Origin: Lentzea aerocolonigenes
GTDB taxonomy: Bacteria > Actinomycetota > Actinomycetes > Mycobacteriales > Pseudonocardiaceae
Direction of reading: 5' to 3'
Length of the DNA stretch: 64,000 nt
NCBI RefSeq assembly: GCF_000974445.1
Contig: NZ_BBOJ01000011.1
Coordinates: forward strand, 186,001-250,000
Shown in pieces: positions 59,527 to 64,000 of the stretch. The stretch's first letter is position 1; every line of letters starts with the position of its first letter. The notes below the pieces were generated by a model that searched no databases, had not been told where the DNA came from, and saw nothing but the letters and a program-made list of their open reading frames with translations. The position numbers were made by a program, and so were the translations under genes.

Positions 59527-61008
59527 ATGTCCCGACGTTCCGCTGCTGAAGACCTCGCCCGCGGCCTCCGTGTCACGCCCTTCGTGGCAGGACGCTGGCA
59601 ACCCGAGTCCACACAGGACACCTTCGACGTCGTCGATCCGGTCACCGAACGCCCACTGGTCACGGTGACCGAGGCGGACGCCGCCACCGTGGACAAGGCT
59701 GTGGTGTCCGCGCGCGACGCGCTCGACGACGGCGAGTGGGGCCGGATGGACGGCGCCGCCCGCGGTCAGCTGCTGCTCGCCTTCGCGCAGCTGATCGAGG
59801 ACCGCGCCGAGGACTTCGCCGACCTCGAGTCGTTGGACGTGGGCAAGCCGGGCATCGAGGGCCGGGTGATCGACCTCCCGCAGACCGTGGCCACCTTCCG
59901 GCACTACGCCGGCTGGGCGGACAAGCTGACCGGTCAGTCGATCCCCACGCCGGGCTACCAGGGACGGCGCACGCTCAGCTACACGGTCCGGCAGCCCGTC
60001 GGCGTCGTCGCGGCGATCACGCCGTGGAACTCGCCGACGATGATCGGTTCCTGGAAGGTCGCACCGGCGCTGGCCGCCGGGTGCACCGTGGTCCTCAAAC
60101 CGCCGGAGGACGCGCCGCTGACGTCGCTCCTGCTGGCACAACTGGCTGAGGAAGCGGGTTTTCCGGCCGGAGTGTTCAACGTCGTCCCCGGCCGCGGTGC
60201 CACCACGGGCAACACGCTCGTCGAGCATCCCGGGGTCGACAAGATCTCGTTCACCGGAAGCCCGGAAACCGGCCGGATCGTCGCGGCCGCGGCGGCCAGG
60301 AACTTCCGCCCCACGACACTGGAACTGGGTGGCAAGAGCCCGCAGATCGTCTTCGCCGACGCCGACCTGGACGCTGCCGCGGCCGGGGTCGCGCTCGGGA
60401 TCTTCGCGAACCAGGGCGAGGTGTGCGCGGCCGGCAGCAGGATCCTGGTCGCGCGCACGATCCACGACGAGTTCGTGGAGCGTCTCGTCGCCCACGCCGC
60501 CAAGATCGTGCTCGGCGACCCGTTCGACGACGGCACCACGATGGGCGCGCTGATCAACGCCGAGCAGCGGGAGCGAGTTCTGCGGTACGTCCAGACGGGA
60601 CGTGACGAAGGGGCGCGGCTGGTCACCGGCGGCGGAAGGCCCGAACGGCGCGGCTACTTCGTGGAACCGACCTTGTTCGCCGACGCTTCCCCGGAGATGA
60701 CCATCGCCCGCGAGGAGATCTTCGGGCCGGTGGGCACGATCCTCGCGTTCGACGACGACCACCAGGCGGTCGCCATCGCCAATGACAGCAACTACGCGCT
60801 CGCCGCGACCTTGTGGACCACGGATCTGAGCCGGGCGCACACCGTGGCCGCGCGAGTCCGCGCCGGTGCCGTCGCGGTCAACGGCTGGTCGCCGCTCGAC
60901 GCCCGGTTGCCCTGGGGAGGCTCGAAACTCAGCGGCCTGGGCCGTGAGCTCGGCTGGGCGGGGATCGAAGCGAACACCGAACTGAAGACGATCACCGTCA
61001 TCCTCTGA
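59527..61008 (+). CDS. aldehyde dehydrogenase (second paralog)
   Basis: This 493-aa protein has PWNSPTMIGSWKVAPALAAG, FTGSPETG, catalytic Glu in TTLELGGKSPQIVF (about 265) and Cys in NQGEVCAAGSRILV (about 300), with EEIFGPVGTI and WGGSKLSGLGRELG. It is clearly in the same family as the leftward aldehyde dehydrogenase but not a close copy, so the two probably act on different aldehydes. AAGGACGG precedes ATG 59527. First gene of the rightward operon, with an amine oxidase as seventh gene that could supply an aldehyde. Confidence 0.95.
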   Translation: MSRRSAAEDLARGLRVTPFVAGRWQPESTQDTFDVVDPVTERPLVTVTEADAATVDKAVVSARDALDDGEWGRMDGAARGQLLLAFAQLIEDRAEDFADLESLDVGKPGIEGRVIDLPQTVATFRHYAGWADKLTGQSIPTPGYQGRRTLSYTVRQPVGVVAAITPWNSPTMIGSWKVAPALAAGCTVVLKPPEDAPLTSLLLAQLAEEAGFPAGVFNVVPGRGATTGNTLVEHPGVDKISFTGSPETGRIVAAAAARNFRPTTLELGGKSPQIVFADADLDAAAAGVALGIFANQGEVCAAGSRILVARTIHDEFVERLVAHAAKIVLGDPFDDGTTMGALINAEQRERVLRYVQTGRDEGARLVTGGGRPERRGYFVEPTLFADASPEMTIAREEIFGPVGTILAFDDDHQAVAIANDSNYALAATLWTTDLSRAHTVAARVRAGAVAVNGWSPLDARLPWGGSKLSGLGRELGWAGIEANTELKTITVIL

Positions 61009-61039
61009 ACTTCTGCCAACGAACGAAAAGGAGTGCCGC

Positions 61040-61666
61040 ATGGGCACCCGCATTCTCGTCACCTACTACAGCGCCACCGGTTCCGTGCACCGCCTGGCGG
61101 AGGCCGTCCGGGACGGGGCGGAGGCAGCCGGTGCCGAGGTCCGGCTGCGCCGCGTCGCCGAACTCGCGCCGCCAGAGGCGATCGCCTCGAATCCGGGCTG
61201 GGCGCGGCACAAGGAGGAGACCGACGACGAGGTCGACGTGGTCACCCTCGACGACCTGGAGTGGGCCGACGGCTACGCGTTCGGCACGCCCACCCGGTAC
61301 GGCGCTCCGGCCGCGCAGCTGAAGCAGTTCCTCGACACCGCGGGAAGCCTGTGGCAGGAAGGAAAGCTCGCCGACAAGCCGGTCACCGCGTTCGTCTCGT
61401 CGGCTGAGCGGCACGGCGGGCAGGAAGCGACGATTCTTTCCCTCAACAACGTCTTCTACCACTGGGGATGCGTCATCCTCCCGTTGGGCTACACCGACGA
61501 CATCGTCTACGCGGCAGGCGGAAACCCGTACGGCACGTCGTGGCCGGCGGGATTCCCGTCCACGATGCCCGACGACGTCACCCTGGACTGCGCCCGATAC
61601 CAGGGAGGGCGTCTCGCCCGCTTCGCGGAGGTCCTGGCCGCAGCGCGGTCGGGCGCCGCGGCGTGA
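61040..61666 (+). CDS. WrbA-type NAD(P)H:quinone oxidoreductase (flavodoxin fold)
   Basis: This 208-aa flavodoxin-like protein has the FMN phosphate loop TYYSATGSVHRLAEAV, then DGYAFGTPTRYGAPAAQLKQ and VTAFVSSAERHGGQEATILS, with the C-terminal GYTDDIVYAAGGNPYG typical of the WrbA group. These enzymes reduce quinones by two electrons. In a pathway with catechols it may recycle quinones or limit redox stress. AAAGGAG precedes ATG 61040; 31 bp after the aldehyde dehydrogenase. Confidence 0.9.
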   Translation: MGTRILVTYYSATGSVHRLAEAVRDGAEAAGAEVRLRRVAELAPPEAIASNPGWARHKEETDDEVDVVTLDDLEWADGYAFGTPTRYGAPAAQLKQFLDTAGSLWQEGKLADKPVTAFVSSAERHGGQEATILSLNNVFYHWGCVILPLGYTDDIVYAAGGNPYGTSWPAGFPSTMPDDVTLDCARYQGGRLARFAEVLAAARSGAAA

Positions 61667-61684
61667 CCGGCCGCGGCTAGCGCC

Positions 61685-62353
61685 ATGACCACCACCGTCG
61701 ACATCTGGTCGGACATCCATTGTCCGTGGGCGTACATCGCCGTGCACCGCCTGCGTCGAGCTCGGGACACTCACGGGCTCGACGTGGTGTTCGTGCCCCG
61801 CGCGTGGCCGTTGGAATGGGTCAACCGCCACGGGACACCGCGCGCCGTTGTCACCACGGAGACCGCGGCGCTGGCGAGCCACGAACCGGACCTGTTCACC
61901 GCGTTCACCGACGAGTCGTGGCCGTCCACCTTCCTCCCCGCGTTCGAGCTCGTCGCCACCGCCCGGCGGCTGTACGGCGTGCGCGCGGCCGAAGACGTCG
62001 ACTTCGCGCTGCGCCAGGCGTTCTTCCGCGACAGCGTCGACGTCAGCATCCGGGCCGGTCTGCACGAAGCGCTGGTGATCGCGAGCGGGCTCAACGCCGA
62101 CGTGGTCCCGGCGGACGTCGAGGACGCCTGGCTGAGCACGAACCCGCGCGCGGACGTCGCCGAGGACTTCCGGACGAGTGCCGGTCTTCCCATCCAGGGA
62201 AGTCCGCAGATCTTCTGGCCGGACGGGTCGACGACGCACAACCCCGGGATGACGGACCACCGGTGGCACGGCGGGCTCGTCCACATCGGACACACCGAAC
62301 CCGGTGAGGCCGAACGGCTGCTGCTGGCCAGGACCGCCGGGAGCCGGGAGTGA
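61685..62353 (+). CDS. DsbA/HCCA-isomerase-like thioredoxin-fold protein
   Basis: This 222-aa protein has a DsbA-family thioredoxin fold. Its active-site position is IHCPWAYIAVHRL, a CPWA motif with one Cys; FrnE-type redox proteins have CPWC. A single Cys and the helical insert (about 70-165) agree better with 2-hydroxychromene-2-carboxylate isomerase or GST-kappa-like enzymes, which act in aromatic catabolism. No signal peptide. ATG 61685. Its stop overlaps the GTG of the next gene. Confidence 0.8.
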   Translation: MTTTVDIWSDIHCPWAYIAVHRLRRARDTHGLDVVFVPRAWPLEWVNRHGTPRAVVTTETAALASHEPDLFTAFTDESWPSTFLPAFELVATARRLYGVRAAEDVDFALRQAFFRDSVDVSIRAGLHEALVIASGLNADVVPADVEDAWLSTNPRADVAEDFRTSAGLPIQGSPQIFWPDGSTTHNPGMTDHRWHGGLVHIGHTEPGEAERLLLARTAGSRE

Positions 62354-62667
62354 TCGTCGAAGAGCGCAACTACCTCCTCGTCCCAGGAGGAGCAGGCCGG
62401 TACCTCGACGCGTGGTACCGGCTGGGCCGCGGTCCGCAGGTGGCGCACCTCGGTGAACCGCTCGGTGTCTACACGGTCGAGGTCGGCGACCTGAACACCC
62501 TGGTCTACCTCTGGAGTTTCACCGACCAGGCCGACCGCGCGAACCGACGGGCCGGACTCGCCGCCGACGCCGGCTTCGCCGTCTTCCGCGGTGAGGTCCG
62601 CTCCCTCCTCGTCTCCCAGACGAACCGTGTTCTCGTCCCGGCCGAGCCCCCGGAAGGCAGCACATGA
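62350..62667 (+). CDS. NIPSNAP family protein
   Basis: This 105-aa dimeric alpha/beta-barrel protein contains EERNYLLVPGGAGRYLDAWY and LNTLVYLWSFTDQADRANRR, the NIPSNAP pattern. Small ferredoxin-like-fold proteins of this type are frequent helpers in aromatic catabolic and polyketide clusters; molecular role unknown. GTG 62350 overlaps the previous stop, and its own stop overlaps the next ATG (ATGA), so it is tightly coupled both ways. Confidence 0.85.
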   Translation: MIVEERNYLLVPGGAGRYLDAWYRLGRGPQVAHLGEPLGVYTVEVGDLNTLVYLWSFTDQADRANRRAGLAADAGFAVFRGEVRSLLVSQTNRVLVPAEPPEGST

Positions 62668-63056
62668 CCAGCAGCCGAGCTCAACGCTATCTCGACGACA
62701 TGGTCGCGAAGCGCGGCTACGTGCTCGACTACCACAAAGTCATGGCGGCCAACGACTTCCCCGTGTTGCAGGCCGCCGACAACCTCGTGGAGGCGGCCTA
62801 CCTGTCGCAACGCCTGCTGGACCGCAGGACCAAGGAACTCCTGTTCGTCCTGAGCCTCACGGTCCTGCGGGCGGACAAGGCGCACATCCAGAGCCACATC
62901 AGGGTCGCGCTCGGACTGGGCGTCGAACCTCAGGAAATCCTCGAGGCGATCGAGATCGCTCTCCCGGAAGCCGGCGTCGTCGCCTTCCAGCACGGCTTCG
63001 ACGCCTGGCGGGAAGTGGTGGGTGCCGAGGCGCTCGAACCGTCCAGGCCGGCGTGA
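62664..63056 (+). CDS. carboxymuconolactone decarboxylase-like protein without cysteines
   Basis: This 130-aa all-helical protein of the CMD/AhpD superfamily contains LLDRRTKELLFVLSLTVLRA then AHIQSHIRVALGLGVEPQEI and ALPEAGVVAFQHGFDAW. AhpD peroxidase members use CxxC; here no Cys occurs at all, so a redox role is excluded. The His in AHIQSHIRVA occupies the site used by decarboxylase members. It may open or decarboxylate a lactone after ring cleavage (inference). Confidence 0.85.
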   Translation: MTSSRAQRYLDDMVAKRGYVLDYHKVMAANDFPVLQAADNLVEAAYLSQRLLDRRTKELLFVLSLTVLRADKAHIQSHIRVALGLGVEPQEILEAIEIALPEAGVVAFQHGFDAWREVVGAEALEPSRPA

Positions 63057-63104
63057 CGACAGCGGTCAAGCGTTCACAAACCAGTGCAGCCAAAGGAGAC
63101 CCGC

Positions 63105-63419
63105 ATGCCGCAGTGTGTCGAGTTCGTCAGGTTCCGTGTCAAGGAAGGACACCTGGACGACTTCCTCGCGCGCCGGGCCGCAGCCGTCCCGGCGGTCCGC
63201 AGGGCGCACCCCGACCTCGTCGGCGCGCCGGTGCTGGCCGAGCACGCGGACGGTTCGTGGACCGATGTCTGGATCTACCGGACCGCCGAGGCCGCGGAGC
63301 GTGCCAACGCGGGAGCGGGGGACATCCCGGAGTTCCTCGCGATGGCCGACCTGCTGGAGGACGTGCAGATCGAAGCAGCCGGCATGCCGGACGCCGTTTC
63401 CGAGCCCGAAGGAGAGTGA
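63105..63419 (+). CDS. ABM-like dimeric alpha/beta-barrel protein
   Basis: This 104-aa protein contains VEFVRFRVKEGHLDDFLARR and GSWTDVWIYRTAEAAERANA, a fold like antibiotic biosynthesis monooxygenases. Such proteins can be cofactor-free oxygenases or only binding proteins. AAAGGAGA precedes ATG 63105. The amine oxidase gene begins 2 bp after its stop, so the two are co-translated. It does not closely resemble the NIPSNAP protein two genes upstream, though folds are related. Confidence 0.75.
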   Translation: MPQCVEFVRFRVKEGHLDDFLARRAAAVPAVRRAHPDLVGAPVLAEHADGSWTDVWIYRTAEAAERANAGAGDIPEFLAMADLLEDVQIEAAGMPDAVSEPEGE

Positions 63420-63421
63420 CC

Positions 63422-64000
63422 GTGGAACACGACGTGGACGTCGTCGTTGTGGGTGCAGGGTTCGCCGGGCTCACCGTTGCCAGGGAACTCGGGTGGATGG
63501 GCGCGCGAGTGGTCGTGCTCGAGGGTCGCGACCGGATCGGCGGCCGCACGTGGACCGACACCCGGATGGGCGAGCCGCTCGAGATGGGCGGCGGGTGGAT
63601 CCACTGGATGCAGGGCCACGTGTGGTCGGAGGTGACGCGCTACCAGGTGCCCATCGCCGAAACGCCGTGGCCGGACACCGCGCACTGGCTGGTCGGAGGC
63701 ACCCGCCGCAGCGGCACCGCGTCGGAGTTGCTCGAGCGGATGAACGACGGCATGCGTCGCTCCATCGAGGACTGCATGGAGGTGTTCAAGCGTCCGTACG
63801 AGCCGATCTCCGGCGACAGCTGGAGAGATCTCGACCGGCTGTCCGTCGCCGATCGGCTCGCGGAGCTCGATCTCGACGACGAGGCTTCCGCGCTGTGCGA
63901 CGCGATGTGGAGCCAGAACTTCAACGCGCCCGCCGCCACCGGAGCGCTCACACAGGCGTTGCGGTGGGGTGCGGTCAGCAACGGTGACTGGCAGCTGATG
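63422..64000 (+). CDS. flavin monoamine oxidase family protein (N-terminal part)
   Basis: The first 193 residues are present; the gene runs off the window. It opens with VDVVVVGAGFAGLTVARELG and VVLEGRDRIGGRTWTDTRMG, the FAD-binding start and GG motif of MAO/L-amino acid oxidases, followed by EMGGGWIHWMQGHVW. The enzyme would oxidise an amine to an imine and then aldehyde, with hydrogen peroxide. GTG 63422 starts 2 bp after the previous stop. The catalytic C-terminal half, needed to tell amine from amino acid oxidase, is not in the window. Confidence 0.88.
   Translation, partial: MEHDVDVVVVGAGFAGLTVARELGWMGARVVVLEGRDRIGGRTWTDTRMGEPLEMGGGWIHWMQGHVWSEVTRYQVPIAETPWPDTAHWLVGGTRRSGTASELLERMNDGMRRSIEDCMEVFKRPYEPISGDSWRDLDRLSVADRLAELDLDDEASALCDAMWSQNFNAPAATGALTQALRWGAVSNGDWQLM

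Overview
The window is GC-rich DNA with strong third-position GC bias, frequent GTG starts, ATGA/GTGA stop-start overlaps and families such as a SARP regulator with NB-ARC and TPR domains, SigE-type sigma and ROK regulators. This points to a filamentous actinomycete chromosome, most likely Pseudonocardiales (Lentzea/Saccharothrix-like). That placement is inferred from gene content only. I saw no rRNA, tRNA, CRISPR array, transposase or phage gene.

Layout. (1) 1-3601: tail of a sugar ABC system with a Gfo/Idh/MocA dehydrogenase, a sugar isomerase/epimerase and a ROK regulator, a small carbohydrate catabolic operon. (2) 3703-8387: a small leaderless LuxR-type HTH gene, then a large secreted arabinan/xylan-type protein with two GH43 and two LamG domains behind a perfect 14-bp operator. 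(3) 8411-11784: a decayed ABM plus ferritin-like gene and an ABC exporter. (4) 11789-21741: a cell-wall region with a VanX-like M15 peptidase lacking its usual Glu, a 1023-aa SARP regulator, an NlpC/P60 protein and a GH25 muramidase that carry colinear five-unit FG-GAP arrays, a peptidoglycan-binding protein and three unknown secreted proteins. Five TGYRN-like boxes spaced exactly 11 bp apart lie between the SARP gene and the NlpC gene. (5) 21800-28077: a secreted subtilase, an ECF sigma/membrane partner pair and a DUF4360-type secreted protein. (6) 28256-31925: an EamA-like transporter, a DHFR-like reductase and hypotheticals.

(7) 31936-38857: a nitrogen-compound module made of a kinase/PLP phospho-lyase-type fusion, TetR, SDR, APC permease and amidase. 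(8) 38854-49965: a two-component system, an acyltransferase-like membrane protein, a GC-rich noncoding tandem repeat, an MprF-like aminoacyl-phospholipid synthase next to a membrane-anchored esterase, Spo0M, GlsB and DUF998 proteins, and a lipoprotein. Two copies of a 62-63-bp repeat sit at gene 3' ends here.

(9) 50005-64000: a two-operon catabolic island around one IclR regulator. The leftward operon (eight genes, most of them coupled or nearly so) encodes a TPP-dependent decarboxylase-like enzyme, aldehyde dehydrogenase, an SDR without the YxxxK motif, a BNR propeller, a VOC dioxygenase-like protein, an AA_synth-family protein, an alpha/beta hydrolase and an FAD monooxygenase. The rightward operon encodes a second aldehyde dehydrogenase, WrbA-like and DsbA-like proteins, NIPSNAP, a carboxymuconolactone decarboxylase-like protein, an ABM-like protein and a flavin amine oxidase cut by the window end. 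Both promoters carry the same GTACGMATATCGAC motif. The set suggests oxidation of an amine or 2-oxo acid to an aromatic acid, followed by hydroxylation, ring cleavage and hydrolysis. The substrate cannot be read from the sequence. This island is the best candidate for an undescribed system in the window.
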